Notes: generated by a model from the sequence alone, not told the origin. 64,000 nt of DNA from Gordonia lacunae (GCF_002149015.1 NZ_NGFO01000027.1:3817-67816); one strand, 5' to 3'; numbered from the stretch's first letter, positions 17,652 through 26,936 are shown. Made by a program: numbers and translations.

Positions 17652-18147
17652 ACCAGCGAGCGCCCCCACCCGCGACGTGCTGCTCGACACCGGGATCACC
17701 CTCATCGGCACGGTGGGCATTCGCCAGGCGTCCGCACGCGCCGTCGAAGACGCGTCGGGAGTGCCTCACGGGAGCGTTCGGCACCATTTCGGCGGTCAGA
17801 GCGGCTTTCTGGCGGCGCTCGTCCAGCACGTCTTCACGGGCGACCAGGCGGTCGACGGTGAGTCGACGCGCGAGGTCATCGCTCGCTGGCTCGGCACCGA
17901 TCGCGTCCGTACCCGGGCCCGCTACGAACTCATGCTCCTGGCGACACGCGACGAGGAGCTCCGGCGGGCCATGGTCGGACACCGCGACCGCTACGTCGAG
18001 GGCCTGGTCGACGGTGGGCTGCCCCGCACCGAGGCCCGGCAACTGGTCGCCGCGCTCGACGGCCTGGTCCTCGACGCGCTGCTACGGAACTCCGACGGCA
18101 CCGACGCCGACCACGACCCCACCCCGCTGCTGCGCGCGTTCCGCTGA
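17644..18147 (+). CDS. TetR-family transcriptional regulator
   Basis: This 167-residue regulator has an N-terminal TetR DNA-binding domain: GIRQASARAVEDASGVPHGS is the helix-turn-helix, then VRHHFGGQSGFLAALV. A short C-terminal domain follows. At 167 residues it is smaller than the usual TetR length of about 190-220, but nothing looks broken. GTG 17644 follows TAGGGT by seven bases, so the mRNA is probably leaderless. It probably represses the divergent FAD monooxygenase and itself through the two 16-bp palindromes. The inducer is unknown, presumably the monooxygenase substrate or a related aromatic compound. It is convergent with the alpha/beta hydrolase. Confidence 0.87.
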   Translation: MEKPASAPTRDVLLDTGITLIGTVGIRQASARAVEDASGVPHGSVRHHFGGQSGFLAALVQHVFTGDQAVDGESTREVIARWLGTDRVRTRARYELMLLATRDEELRRAMVGHRDRYVEGLVDGGLPRTEARQLVAALDGLVLDALLRNSDGTDADHDPTPLLRAFR

Positions 18148-18162
18148 CACCGCCCGGCGGGT

Positions 18163-19131
18163 TCACGTCTCCCCGACGACGAGATCGGCGGCCAGCGCGC
18201 GAAGATGTGCGGCCAGCTCGTCGACGCCGGGCTGCTCGACCGGGAAGTGTCCGCACCCGGTCAGCAGGTGGATGTCGGTACGCGCCGCGATCCGTCGCGC
18301 GAAGCGCACACTGACCTCCGGGGGCGTCCAGGAATCGGCCGCCGGGTGGACCAGCAGCACGCGCGGACCCCGATACTCCTCGGGGGCCCGCACCGGGTGG
18401 GTCATCAGGTCCGCCAGAAAACCCAGCGAGACCGACGATCCGGCACCCAACCGGTCGTCGAGGCACGCCTGGGCCAGGGCCGGGTCGAGGCTCATCGCCG
18501 ACATCGGGGCGACCCAGCGGATCGGGAACCGAACCCGCGCGAGAACCCCGACCCGGGCGAGCACCGGCAGAAGCGGGGTGAGTCGACCGAGCGCCGGCGT
18601 GCGCGCGACCGCCCGGCGCGCATCGGGATCGCCTGCGAGATCGAGCAGGCACGTCGCGACGACCGCGGCGACCCGCCCGGTCCGGTCCGCGACCTCGTAC
18701 GCCAGCATGCCGCCGAGGCTCGCGCCGAACACGACGAGCGGTCGCGGATCGTCGTCGGTCTCGGCCGTCGCGAGATCGCAGACCAGATCGACCCAATCCC
18801 GATAACGAACCCTGCCGCGGTCGGCGACCCGCGTACGTCCGTACTGGGGTAGGTCGAGGGCGAGCACCTCGAACCCCTCGTGCGCGAGGATCGCACCCAC
18901 CGGCCAGACGAGAGCGCTGTGTCCGCCACCGCCGTGCAGCAGCAGCACGCGCAGCGGTGCCGCGCTCCGACGCGCCCGCAGGACGTGCACATCCACCCTC
19001 CCGCACGGCCGGTCGGAGCTCGACGGCCAAGCCCACCAGGTGGATTCGGCGACCGCCCCGGCGGCAGCGGATCGCCACGGTTCGGGCAGGAAGCGAAGAT
19101 ACGATTCGGCAGATTCGGATTCGCGGATCAT
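18163..19131 (-). CDS. alpha/beta hydrolase
   Basis: This 322-residue alpha/beta-hydrolase fold protein, probably an esterase or carboxylic-ester hydrolase, has the oxyanion-hole LLLHGGGGHS at about residues 73-82. The nucleophile elbow FGASLGGM places Ser at about 134, and the catalytic His is in TGCGHFPVEQPG near the C-terminus. ATG 19131 (MIRESESAESYLRFLPEPW) is chosen because upstream codons of the long open frame are not protein-like. No signal peptide is seen, so it should be cytoplasmic. It is divergent from a decayed TetR fragment, which may once have regulated it. The substrate is unknown. Confidence 0.83.
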   Translation of the reverse strand: MIRESESAESYLRFLPEPWRSAAAGAVAESTWWAWPSSSDRPCGRVDVHVLRARRSAAPLRVLLLHGGGGHSALVWPVGAILAHEGFEVLALDLPQYGRTRVADRGRVRYRDWVDLVCDLATAETDDDPRPLVVFGASLGGMLAYEVADRTGRVAAVVATCLLDLAGDPDARRAVARTPALGRLTPLLPVLARVGVLARVRFPIRWVAPMSAMSLDPALAQACLDDRLGAGSSVSLGFLADLMTHPVRAPEEYRGPRVLLVHPAADSWTPPEVSVRFARRIAARTDIHLLTGCGHFPVEQPGVDELAAHLRALAADLVVGET

Positions 19132-19191
19132 GCACCCATCGTCGACCCCCCGCACAAGACAGACAACTCGCATTCCACCCGGGGTGACCAG

Positions 19192-19325
19192 ATGCGGAAA
19201 CGTCCACAGTGACAACGGTCTTCGTTCACCATCGACCTGATCCTCGGGGCACGCACTCAGCTTCCCGACGCCGAATCGCACGGATCCGACGATCCACCGC
19301 ATCGCCGAGAATGCCGGGCATCGAC
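19192..19325 (+). pseudogene. decayed N-terminal fragment of a TetR regulator gene
   Basis: Starting at ATG 19192, the DNA aligns with the start of the intact TetR gene at 20344: ATGCGGAAACG against ATGCGCAAAAT, then CAACGGTCTTCGTTCACCAT against CAACGTTCTTCGTTCACCGT, translated QRSSFT in both. The copy has an in-frame TGA at codon 7 and a later frameshift, after which GCATCGCCGAGAATGCCGGG (RIAENAG) matches GCATCGCGGAGAAGGCCGGG (RIAEKAG) of the intact gene. Similarity fades near 19325-19365, and no C-terminal domain follows. It is therefore a remnant of a duplicated regulator, cut off where the secreted-protein gene begins. Confidence 0.72.
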
Positions 19326-19371
19326 GAACTACGACGCGATACGGTGTGGGCCGACGATGAGGCGGTGTGCG

Positions 19372-20304
19372 ATGCGAGGGTCCTCGCGAGTGGGTGCGGT
19401 GGTCGTGGTGTTGGCGTCTGCCGTTCTGGGAGTCCAGGCGCCGACGGCCGTGGCGGCGCCGGGATGCGCCCACGTGCGGGTGACCGACATCGTTCCGTCG
19501 CCCACCCCGACCGGATGGTCGGAGAACGTCGGCTACGACGCAGCCGGAAACCTGTGGGTGTCGCGGATTCTCGAGAACGTCGTCGAGAGACGCAACCAGC
19601 AGGGCCGGGTCACCGCGCGCGTCCGCGTCGAGTCACCCGGCGCCGTCCGCCGAGGCCCGGACGATCTCCTCTACGTCGCCTCGGGCGACTCGCCGGTCAC
19701 CATGCTGCCCGGGTCCCCGCTGGTCGGCAAGGTCCTGCGGATCGACCCGCGCACGCCCTCCGCGCCGGCGACCGTCTTCGCACGCGGACTCGGCATGCCG
19801 AACGGGCTGGCCGTGGACCGCACCGGCGACGTGTACGTTTCCGACGGACGGCTCGGGGTCGTCCGGATCCGCCCGGACGGTTCCGTCGATCACGCCTGGT
19901 CGGCCGCGGCACCGAAGAACCTGACTCCCAGCGCCACGATCAACGGAACCGGGATCAACGGCGCGGTGATCGTCGGTCGGGATCTCTACGTCACGCTGAC
20001 CGTCAGCGCAACGGGTCGCGTGCTGCGTGTCCCGCTCGCCGATCCCGCCGCCTATTCCGTGGCGGCCGATCTCGCCGCACCGCTACCGGGTGTGCTCGAC
20101 GATCTCACCGAGGTGACCCCCGGGCGGCTCGCGGTGTCGTCGACCACCGGGCAGGTCCACCTCGTGGACCTCGGAACAGGTCGGAGCTGCACCGCGAACG
20201 TCGGGCAGCCGGTGACCGCCCTCGCAGCGGTACCCGGTTCGGCCGGTCGCCTCGTGGCCGGAACCGAATCGGGGGTGCTGCTGACCCTCTCGATCGGTCG
20301 GTGA
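19372..20304 (+). CDS. secreted SMP-30/NHL-type beta-propeller protein
   Basis: This protein of about 310 residues begins with a signal peptide: basic MRGSSRVG, a hydrophobic stretch VVVVLASAVLGV, and an AVAAP cleavage region about 30 residues in. The mature part has repeated blade-like segments (GYDAAGNLWVSR, GLAVDRTGDVYVSDGRLGVV, GVLDDLTEVTPGRLAVSS) typical of gluconolactonase/SMP-30 or ScyD-type propellers, exported to the cell surface or medium. Two cysteines, one near each end of the mature chain, could form a disulfide. ATG 19372 has an AGGCGG ribosome binding site six bases upstream; ATG 19357 is the alternative. It lies between a TetR remnant and an intact TetR gene 39 bp downstream, probably in one operon. 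The function is unknown. Confidence 0.78.
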   Translation: MRGSSRVGAVVVVLASAVLGVQAPTAVAAPGCAHVRVTDIVPSPTPTGWSENVGYDAAGNLWVSRILENVVERRNQQGRVTARVRVESPGAVRRGPDDLLYVASGDSPVTMLPGSPLVGKVLRIDPRTPSAPATVFARGLGMPNGLAVDRTGDVYVSDGRLGVVRIRPDGSVDHAWSAAAPKNLTPSATINGTGINGAVIVGRDLYVTLTVSATGRVLRVPLADPAAYSVAADLAAPLPGVLDDLTEVTPGRLAVSSTTGQVHLVDLGTGRSCTANVGQPVTALAAVPGSAGRLVAGTESGVLLTLSIGR

Positions 20305-20343
20305 ATCCACTCCCCCGCCGCGCGAACGCGAGGAACCGATCAG

Positions 20344-20928
20344 ATGCGCAAAATACCACGGCAACAACGTTCTTCGTTCACCGTCGAGACGATCCTCGAG
20401 GCGACCACCCAGCTTCTCGACACCGAGGGCGCGGAGCTGACGACCAACCGCATCGCGGAGAAGGCCGGGGTCTCGGTGGGTTCGATCTATCAGTACTTCG
20501 GCGACAAGCAGGCGATCATCGACGAAGTCGCGCTGCGCCACCTCGACGCCGCCGACCGGGCGATGACCGCGGTGCTCGACGACAACCCGGTCGGCTCCTG
20601 CCCGTGGCCGGAGGTGCTGCGCGCGGTGATCGAGGTGGCGGTGCGCGAGAACTCGACCCACGGCCGCGCCCATGGGCGCCTTCGCGAACTGGCCGATCCG
20701 GCACGCCTCGCCACCGGATACACCGCCCTCATCAACACCCTGATCGCCCGGCTGACCGCATATCTCGTCGCCGACGGCTGGTCGGCGGAAGCCGCGGCCG
20801 CCGACCTACGGCTCGCGTTCGCGGCGGTCGACGCCCAGGTCCATCAGCTGGCCGGAACCGACCTGAGCGGTGACGAACTGACCGACCGCATCGCGGCCTA
20901 CACCGAGGCCGCGCTCCGCGGGCGCTGA
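20344..20928 (+). CDS. TetR-family transcriptional regulator
   Basis: This 194-residue regulator has its helix-turn-helix at about residues 25-60: LTTNRIAEKAGVSVGSIYQY followed by FGDKQAIIDEV. The C-terminal domain carries the extended form (LRLAFAAVDAQVHQL) common in TetR proteins with small hydrophobic ligands. The first 40 codons have a decayed duplicate 1.15 kb upstream at 19192. It is probably co-transcribed with the preceding secreted propeller protein. No clear operator was recognised around it. It is convergent with coaX. Confidence 0.87.
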   Translation: MRKIPRQQRSSFTVETILEATTQLLDTEGAELTTNRIAEKAGVSVGSIYQYFGDKQAIIDEVALRHLDAADRAMTAVLDDNPVGSCPWPEVLRAVIEVAVRENSTHGRAHGRLRELADPARLATGYTALINTLIARLTAYLVADGWSAEAAAADLRLAFAAVDAQVHQLAGTDLSGDELTDRIAAYTEAALRGR

Positions 20929-20965
20929 CCTCAGCGGCCGGGGCCGACCGCCTCGGTCCACGAGA

Positions 20966-21769
20966 TCACTTGCCGCGACGCGGGTTGGCCTTGGCCCGTT
21001 CGTGGACCAGCCGCAGCCCCTCCAGGGTCAGATGCGGGTGATGATCGGTGAGCGAACGACATTCGTCGAACATGAGCGGGGCGAGGTATCCGGTCGCGAC
21101 GACGGTGACGTCGTCGCCGTCGAATCCCGGGACGGTGTCGCAGACACGGTCGACCAGTCCGTCCACCTGACCGGCGAAGCCGTAGAGGATGCCCGACTGG
21201 AGCGCCTCGACGGTGTTCTTGCCGAGTACGCCGCGGGGCGGCATCAACTCGACCTTCCGAACGGTGACTGTGTGTTCGGAGAGCGCCTCGACGGCGAGGT
21301 TCACGCCGGGCGCGATCGCCCCGCCGAGGAACTCGCCCGACGCCGAGACCGCGTCGACGACCGTCGCGGTACCGAAGGCGACCACGATGCACGGGCCGCC
21401 GAATTCGTGATGCGCGGCCAGACAATTGGAGACCCGGTCGGTGCCGACCTCCTTGGGGTTGTCGACCAGGAGGGGCACTCCCGTGCGCACCCCGGGTTCG
21501 AGCAGCACGTGGGGGCCGTTGCCGAAGTAGCGCGGCACCATGACGCGGAGTTCACGCAGGAGCGACGGCACCGTCGACAGTGCGCTGACCCCGGTGACCT
21601 GGTCGATGTCGTCACCGAGCATGCCGCGGAACGCCCACGCCAGCTCGTCCGCGGTGTAATGCGGGTCGGTGTGGATACGCCAATCCCGCACCAGGCGTGC
21701 ATGATCCCCGACCCCGGCATACACACCGAGATGGATGTTGGTGTTGCCGACGTCGACGGTGAGCAGCAT
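20966..21769 (-). CDS. coaX: type III pantothenate kinase
   Basis: This 267-residue type III pantothenate kinase phosphorylates pantothenate in the first step of CoA synthesis and, unlike CoaA, is not feedback-inhibited by CoA. The phosphate-binding DVGNTNIHLG is at residues 6-15, EVGTDRVSNCLAA at about 107-119 is the GTDR motif, and FGTATVVDAV at about 132-141 is the third ASKHA element. It follows panD by 17 bp on the same strand, giving the operon DUF2520-panC-panD-coaX, which supplies pantothenate and its phosphorylation from one transcript, as at Rv3600c-Rv3603c. Confidence 0.95.
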   Translation of the reverse strand: MLLTVDVGNTNIHLGVYAGVGDHARLVRDWRIHTDPHYTADELAWAFRGMLGDDIDQVTGVSALSTVPSLLRELRVMVPRYFGNGPHVLLEPGVRTGVPLLVDNPKEVGTDRVSNCLAAHHEFGGPCIVVAFGTATVVDAVSASGEFLGGAIAPGVNLAVEALSEHTVTVRKVELMPPRGVLGKNTVEALQSGILYGFAGQVDGLVDRVCDTVPGFDGDDVTVVATGYLAPLMFDECRSLTDHHPHLTLEGLRLVHERAKANPRRGK

Positions 21770-21786
21770 CGAAGAACGTTCTCGCG

Positions 21787-22227
21787 TCAGAGGGACGCGT
21801 CGGCGAACAGCGGCGTGTCGAGCTGACGCGGGTCGAGCAGACCCGAGCCCTCGGGCACGTCGGCCGGATCGTCGCCGGTCGTCACGATCCGGTTCTGCGC
21901 GTCGACGAAGACGACGTTCGGCGAGTACTCACGCAGCTCCGCCGCGTCGAGCATGCTGTAGGCGATGATGATGACGAGATCGCCCGGGTGGACGAGATGG
22001 GCTGCCGCGCCGTTGATCCCGATGACACCGCTGCCGCGCTCGCCGGCGATCGCGTAGGTCACCAGGCGGGCGCCGTTGTCGATGTCGACGATCGTGACCT
22101 GCTCGCCTTCGAGGAGGCCCGCGGCGTCGAGCAGGTCGGAGTCGATGGTCACCGAGCCGACGTAGTGCAGGTCGGCCTGGGTCACGGTGGCGCGGTGGAT
22201 CTTCGAGGTCATCATGGTGCGCAACAT
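21787..22227 (-). CDS. panD: aspartate 1-decarboxylase
   Basis: This 146-residue pyruvoyl enzyme makes beta-alanine from L-aspartate. The proenzyme cleaves itself between Gly24 and Ser25 in DLHYVGS; Ser25 becomes the pyruvoyl group. ATG 22227 ([11 protein letters not shown]) is preferred over ATG 22233 because it places cleavage at the canonical Gly24-Ser25 and gives a GAGGG ribosome binding site nine bases away. With ATG 22233 the gene would overlap panC by ATGA. The C-terminal tail of about 30 residues is longer than in E. coli and typical of actinobacteria. In mycobacterial PanD this tail is where pyrazinamide-linked mutations cluster. Confidence 0.95.
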   Translation of the reverse strand: MLRTMMTSKIHRATVTQADLHYVGSVTIDSDLLDAAGLLEGEQVTIVDIDNGARLVTYAIAGERGSGVIGINGAAAHLVHPGDLVIIIAYSMLDAAELREYSPNVVFVDAQNRIVTTGDDPADVPEGSGLLDPRQLDTPLFADASL

Positions 22228-22229
22228 GG

Positions 22230-23204
22230 TCATCGTCCCTCTGTCGTGGTTGTGGTGGCATTGGTCCAGGCGATTTCTTCGTCGAGCGCGGCGATCCCGC
22301 CGACCGTCACGCCGACGTTGTCGATCAGGCGAGCGCTGCCGAGCCGGGCCGCGACGAGCAGCCGGCCCGGGCCCTTCTCCGGCGGTTCCTCGAGCTGCCG
22401 TCCGTGCAGCGCCAGATAGTCGACCTCGATCTGCGGCACCGTGGCGAGCACCGCCTGGGCGGCAGCGAGAATGGCGTCGCGCCCGCCTTCGGCCGCGTGG
22501 GCGCCGGCGACGAGCGAGGCCGAGAGGGCCGTCGCGAGCTCCCGCTGCTCCGGGGTGAGGTACCGGTTGCGCGACGACATCGCCAGCCCGTCGGACTCGC
22601 GGACGGTCGGGACCCCCACGATGTCGACGTCGAGGTTCAGATCGGTCACCATCTGCTTGATGAGCACCAGCTGCTGATAGTCCTTCTCACCGAAGAACGC
22701 CGCGTTCGGTCCGACGATGTTGAGCAACTTGAGGACCACGGTCAGCATCCCGGAGAAGTGGGTCGGTCGCGAGATGCCGTCGAGGATTCCGCCCGCCTCG
22801 CCCGGATGCACCGTCGTCCGCGGACCGTTCGGGTACATCGACGACGCCGACGGCGCGAACACCAACTCGACGCCGAGCGGCTCGAGCAGGGCGAGGTCGG
22901 CGTCGAGGGTGCGCGGATAGGCGTCGAGGTCCTCGCCGGCGCCGAACTGCAGCGGATTGACGAAGATGGACACCACCACGACCGTGTTGCCCTTGGCCTT
23001 GGCGGCCCGGACGAGCTGGAGATGACCGGCGTGCAGCGCGCCCATGGTCGGGACGAGCACGACGCGCTTGCCCGCGGCACGCAGCGCGCGCGTGACGCGG
23101 GTCAGGGACGCCGGCTCCCGGTGCACGGTCATCCGACCGGCCGAGTAGGTGGGTCGGTCGTCGAGCGGGCCGCTCACGCCGCCTCCTCCGCTTGGTGATG
23201 TCAT
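22230..23204 (-). CDS. panC: pantothenate synthetase
   Basis: This 324-residue ligase joins pantoate and beta-alanine with ATP hydrolysis. The nucleotidyltransferase motif [10 protein letters not shown] is at about residues 52-61, and the KMSKS-like segment is AMSSRNRYL. The first 24 residues ([12 protein letters not shown] and on) precede the usual start near [10 protein letters not shown] (23132). The longer form is kept because its ATG overlaps the stop of the DUF2520 gene (ATGA, 23201-23204), as in a tight operon. Either start gives a working enzyme. Confidence 0.95.
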   Translation of the reverse strand: MTSPSGGGGVSGPLDDRPTYSAGRMTVHREPASLTRVTRALRAAGKRVVLVPTMGALHAGHLQLVRAAKAKGNTVVVVSIFVNPLQFGAGEDLDAYPRTLDADLALLEPLGVELVFAPSASSMYPNGPRTTVHPGEAGGILDGISRPTHFSGMLTVVLKLLNIVGPNAAFFGEKDYQQLVLIKQMVTDLNLDVDIVGVPTVRESDGLAMSSRNRYLTPEQRELATALSASLVAGAHAAEGGRDAILAAAQAVLATVPQIEVDYLALHGRQLEEPPEKGPGRLLVAARLGSARLIDNVGVTVGGIAALDEEIAWTNATTTTTEGR

Positions 23205-24121
23205 CGGTCCTCCAGTGCGTCGATCAACGCCTGCGGCGCGTGGGTGTGGTCTGCCGCGCGGCGGGCGAGGGTGCGGTACGCGTCGGCGATGCCATGCGGT
23301 CCCGTCCCGCCGGGCACGGTGCGCAAGGCTGCCAGGTGCCGGGCGACCGCAGGGGCGTCGCCCCGGGCGACGGGTCCGGTCAGGGCCGACGGGCCGAGTT
23401 CCAGCACGTTCCGCAACGACGCCGCGACCAGCGGGCCGAGGATGCGCTCGGCGAGGCGGTCACCGTGCCCGTCGACGGTCGCGGTGTCGCGGCCGGAGTG
23501 GTCGATCGCGGCGTTCAGCGCGACGACGGCGTCGGAGATCAGGGCGATCAAATGGTTGGCGCCGTGCGCGAGTGCCGCGTGGTAGAGCGTGCGATCGGCC
23601 TCGGCGATCCGTACCGGGTCGCCGCCCATCTCCAGCACCAGCGACGATGCGATGGCCTCGCCCACCGCATCGGCGGCGGTGATCGCGAAGCATGCGTTGG
23701 TGAGGCGAGCGGTGTCGTCCTCCGACCCGACGAAGGTCATCGCGGGATGCAGTGCGATCGCCAGGCCACCACGATCGGCCACCGGTTGCAGCACCGCCAC
23801 CCCGTGCGCGCCCGCGGTGTGCGCGACGATCGTCCCGGGCCGGAGCGACTCGGATGTCGCGATCTGCTCGACGACGGTACCCAGGGCCGCGTCGGGCACG
23901 CTCACCAGCAACAGCTCGGACCGTGCGACGACCTCGTCGAGGTCGAGTATCTCGGAATCGGGAAGCCGGCGAGCTGCTCGGCCGCGCGACTCGGGCGAAC
24001 GGGCGACGACGGCGCCGACCACGTGCCCGGCCTTCTCCAGTGCCTCACCCAGCGCCGTCCCGACCCGGCCGGCGGAGATGAGACCGACGGTGAGTCGAGC
24101 AGGCGCCGGCAGGTTCGTCAT
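23201..24121 (-). CDS. Rossmann-fold/DUF2520 protein (Rv3603c-like)
   Basis: This 306-residue protein has an N-terminal NAD(P)-binding fold ([20 protein letters not shown] at about 11-30) related to 3-hydroxyisobutyrate dehydrogenase and pyrroline-5-carboxylate reductase. Its C-terminal helical DUF2520 domain contains [17 protein letters not shown]. It heads the panC-panD-coaX operon, and this linkage is widespread in actinobacteria. A ketopantoate-reductase-like role has been suggested for this position but is not proven. ATG 24121 ([15 protein letters not shown]) gives the normal family length. The frame is open a further 150 codons upstream, but that segment is not protein-like. Confidence 0.82.
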   Translation of the reverse strand: MTNLPAPARLTVGLISAGRVGTALGEALEKAGHVVGAVVARSPESRGRAARRLPDSEILDLDEVVARSELLLVSVPDAALGTVVEQIATSESLRPGTIVAHTAGAHGVAVLQPVADRGGLAIALHPAMTFVGSEDDTARLTNACFAITAADAVGEAIASSLVLEMGGDPVRIAEADRTLYHAALAHGANHLIALISDAVVALNAAIDHSGRDTATVDGHGDRLAERILGPLVAASLRNVLELGPSALTGPVARGDAPAVARHLAALRTVPGGTGPHGIADAYRTLARRAADHTHAPQALIDALEDR

Positions 24122-24558
24122 GCCGGGAAACGGATCGGTGGGAGCGGACCGCGGATACGCCTCGTCCGCGAAGGGGCGATCGGGATGCAGACCATCGCCG
24201 AAGGCGTCGTCGCCACCGGCTCGCCGTGCGGACGGCATACCGGCATCACCGCTCGGTGAGGTCACCGCTGTCCTCCAGAGTGTCGTTCCAGTCCCGCCTC
24301 TGCCGAAACCACCGTCGCGCGAGCGAACTCGCTGCGGCGGCGTCGGCACGGGTACCAGACGTTGCAGAGCAAGAGTAGGTCCGACACCGCGGCCGGTGCC
24401 AACGTCTGTGACAGGTGTCACCCCGACGTCGGGAGGTCCCGGTCGCCGGGCTTGTCGACCGAACGACGGAACCACCGGTGACCTGGGCCGAAGCGGCGTA
24501 GTCTGAGGCGGCCGCCGCCGTCTCACCGACACGCCCGCACACACACGAGGGTCCGCCC
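24122..24558. other. intergenic region between the DUF2520 and kinase genes
   Basis: These 437 bp separate divergent genes. The minus-strand frame stays open but is arginine/proline-rich and does not resemble a protein extension of the DUF2520 gene. A CACCGGTGACAGGT-type stretch near 24410 has partial symmetry. I see no confident -10 element, operator or small gene. Confidence 0.4.
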
Positions 24559-25971
24559 ATGAGCTTGGAACCGGGCACACAGTTCGCCGGATACACGGTC
24601 GTGCGCAAGATCGGCGCAGGCGGAATGGGCGAGGTGTACCTCGTCCGCCATCCGCGGCTCCCCCGCCACGACGTCATCAAGCTGCTCGCCGAGCACGTCT
24701 CGACCGATCCGACCTTCCGCGCCCGGTTCACCCGTGAGGCCGACCTCGCCGCTCAGCTCGACCATCCCTGCATCGTCAGCGTCTACGACCGGGGCGAGGT
24801 CGACGGGCGGCTCTGGATCTCGATGCAGTACGTGCCCGGCACCGATGCGGCCGCGCTGCTCGCGAGTGCCCCCGGCGGACTGCCACCGGCCGATGTCGCG
24901 GCGGTGGGCGATGCGATCGGTGCCGCGCTCGATCACGCGCATCGGAGCGGGCTACTCCATCGCGATGTCAAGCCGGCGAACATCCTGCTCAGCACGGAGG
25001 AGTCGGCCCCGCGCTTTCCCGGGACCACCGAGCAGCGACGAATTCGACTGGCCGACTTCGGCATCGCACGATCGACCGACAGCGGCGCGACCTCGCTCAC
25101 GTCGACGGATCTGGTGATCGGTTCCTTTCCCTATTCGTCGCCCGAGCAACTCTCGGCCCAGCCCCTCGACGCCCGCAGTGACGTGTACTCGCTGTCCTGC
25201 ACCGTCTTCGAGTTGCTCACCGGCACAGTTCCGTTCACCGCACGCACGCCCGCGATGATGATCCACCACCATCTCAGCACGCCACCTCCGGACGTGTCGG
25301 CACTCCGGCCCGACATCCCGCGGGCGGTGGCCGACGCCGTGCGTGCCGGACTCGCGAAGGACCGGGCGGACCGGCCACCGACGGCGGGAGCGTTTGCCGT
25401 GCAACTCCGTTCGGCGATCGACACCACGACTTTTGTGCCGGCGCCGGGAGCGAAGCGAGCGGGCCGATCCACACCGGCGCCGGGAGCGAAGCGAGCGGGC
25501 CGATCCAGGCCGGCGCCGGGACTGCGGCCGACGGTCCGCGCGCCCACCGCCGCGATTCCCGCAACCGCCGCGACCCCACCGAGAGGTAGCGGGTCGCGGA
25601 CCGGTCAACCGACGTCCCACGTGGGTGCGACTGCATATTCAGGACTACCGGGACAGACTGTCCCGCAACATGATCCAGGGGTGTCGACGATTCGGGCCTC
25701 ACGGGACCTGCCGGTTCTGGACCCACCGCAGGCCGATGCCGGCCCTGCCCGGCGGACCACCGCGTCCCTTGCCTGCGGCGTGGCGGCCGTTCCGTTGAGC
25801 GTCGTCGGCGGGCTGGGCCTACCGGTCGGGATGGCCGGTTGGTATCTGGCCGGTCGCGGTCAGCCGAACTCGGCCGGCCGACTCGCCCGGATGCTGTGTG
25901 CGCTGGGCGTCGTCCTGAGCCTGGGGTTCATCGTGTTCACCGTCGGCCGAGCCGTGATGATGCAGTTCTGA
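24559..25971 (+). CDS. membrane-anchored Ser/Thr protein kinase (PknB-type kinase domain)
   Basis: This 470-residue eukaryotic-type kinase has its catalytic domain in residues 1-275. The glycine loop is GAGGMGEV at 19-26, Lys is at about 41 in DVIKLL, HRDVKPAN is at 133-140, DFG is at 165-167, and the activation-loop end is GSFPYSSPEQL. A low-complexity linker (about 280-395) contains two tandem 12-residue units PAPGAKRAGRS(T/R) encoded by a 36-bp repeat. The C-terminus has two hydrophobic segments (about 396-425 and 445-468) instead of PASTA domains, resembling the DUF4190 type. The kinase should face the cytoplasm. It is inserted in the otherwise conserved pan-fol block. Its substrates are unknown. 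Confidence 0.9.
   Translation: MSLEPGTQFAGYTVVRKIGAGGMGEVYLVRHPRLPRHDVIKLLAEHVSTDPTFRARFTREADLAAQLDHPCIVSVYDRGEVDGRLWISMQYVPGTDAAALLASAPGGLPPADVAAVGDAIGAALDHAHRSGLLHRDVKPANILLSTEESAPRFPGTTEQRRIRLADFGIARSTDSGATSLTSTDLVIGSFPYSSPEQLSAQPLDARSDVYSLSCTVFELLTGTVPFTARTPAMMIHHHLSTPPPDVSALRPDIPRAVADAVRAGLAKDRADRPPTAGAFAVQLRSAIDTTTFVPAPGAKRAGRSTPAPGAKRAGRSRPAPGLRPTVRAPTAAIPATAATPPRGSGSRTGQPTSHVGATAYSGLPGQTVPQHDPGVSTIRASRDLPVLDPPQADAGPARRTTASLACGVAAVPLSVVGGLGLPVGMAGWYLAGRGQPNSAGRLARMLCALGVVLSLGFIVFTVGRAVMMQF
25438..25521 (+). repeat. in-frame tandem 36-bp repeat in the kinase linker
   Basis: CCGGCGCCGGGAGCGAAGCG, continuing AGCGGGCCGATCC, starts at 25438 and 25474, with a third partial copy at 25510, exactly 36 bp apart. 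The units encode PAPGAKRAGRST, PAPGAKRAGRSR and PAPG. The core matches the 32-bp element inside fadE30 (11468-11499). Because the period is a multiple of three, the frame survives expansion. Confidence 0.85.
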
Positions 25972-26001
25972 ACCGAACCTGTTCTCTCTGTTCCACTTTC
26001 G

Positions 26002-26790
26002 TCAACGATAGAAGTCGCGGGCCCCAGCCTGCTGCGGGTCGCGCCCCTGTCGTGACAAGGCACCGAACACCGAATCGACCACCCACAGGGTGACGATCCC
26101 CGCCACGATGTCGATGACGTCGTCGAACGGGGAACGGAACCTCGGCGAGAACGGATCCAGCACCTCCGAGGCCGGAACGTTGAGGAGTCGCCCCGTGCCG
26201 TCGACGATCGCGTCGACCGGGTTCGACGCCCAGCCCTCATAGGCGTTGATCGCCAGCAGTGCGATGACCGGGATCGCCAGCACCCACCAGAATCCACGCC
26301 GCCGCGCGACCGACCACGCCACGATCAGCAGGACGACGAAGGCGGGCATGTTCTCCGAACAGAAAGTGAGGATCGGGTACTCCCCCGACCGCACCAGGAC
26401 GGGCACCTGGCCGCCCCAGAATCCGAGCGCACCGACCGCGCCGATCACCACCGCGATACCCGACCGAAGCGGACTCCGCGCCAAGATCCCCAGCACGAGA
26501 ACCGTGTACAACGGCATCAGCGCTGTCAGCGACCAGATGAGCAGCAGACTCGCCTCGGGCCCGTTGGCCTGGAGGTTCGCGTGATACTCGGGGAACGGGG
26601 CGCCGTCGAGCGGGTCGAATGTGAAGAGCCACAGCACAGTCGGCCACCAGGCGATGACCGGCAGGAACAGGGCGGCGCTCACCAGTGATTGCTTGACCGC
26701 GTTCCCACGGTCGGTGTGGCGGATCGCGGCCATCGACGGACCGGACCCGGGCCCGAGACCGAACTCCCCACCAGCGAGCGTCTCGCTCAT
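26002..26790 (-). CDS. polytopic membrane protein of unknown function
   Basis: I do not recognise this 262-residue protein. It has about six hydrophobic segments, beginning with SLVSAALFLPVIAWWPTVLW near residue 35 and including LLLIWSLTALMPLYTVLVLG, IAVVIGAVGALGFWGG and FVVLLIVAWSVA. The soluble N- and C-termini are short and rich in Gly/Asp or Arg. There are few charged residues in the membrane part and no transporter or enzyme motif. It is convergent with the kinase gene, and both sit inside the conserved pan-fol block, so they may have arrived together or be functionally linked. That is position-based inference only. Confidence 0.65.
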   Translation of the reverse strand: MSETLAGGEFGLGPGSGPSMAAIRHTDRGNAVKQSLVSAALFLPVIAWWPTVLWLFTFDPLDGAPFPEYHANLQANGPEASLLLIWSLTALMPLYTVLVLGILARSPLRSGIAVVIGAVGALGFWGGQVPVLVRSGEYPILTFCSENMPAFVVLLIVAWSVARRRGFWWVLAIPVIALLAINAYEGWASNPVDAIVDGTGRLLNVPASEVLDPFSPRFRSPFDDVIDIVAGIVTLWVVDSVFGALSRQGRDPQQAGARDFYR

Positions 26791-26936
26791 ACGGGAATAC
26801 TAGGGCGATCGTCCAACTCGCACGGCCGAAAGCGCGGCAACGTCACAGATGTGACCCGAACGGATGACAGAAGCGTACGAGGGATTGCCCGGTGGGCATC
26901 CTCTGCGGCCGAACGCCTGCGGGTTCGACCGGTGAC

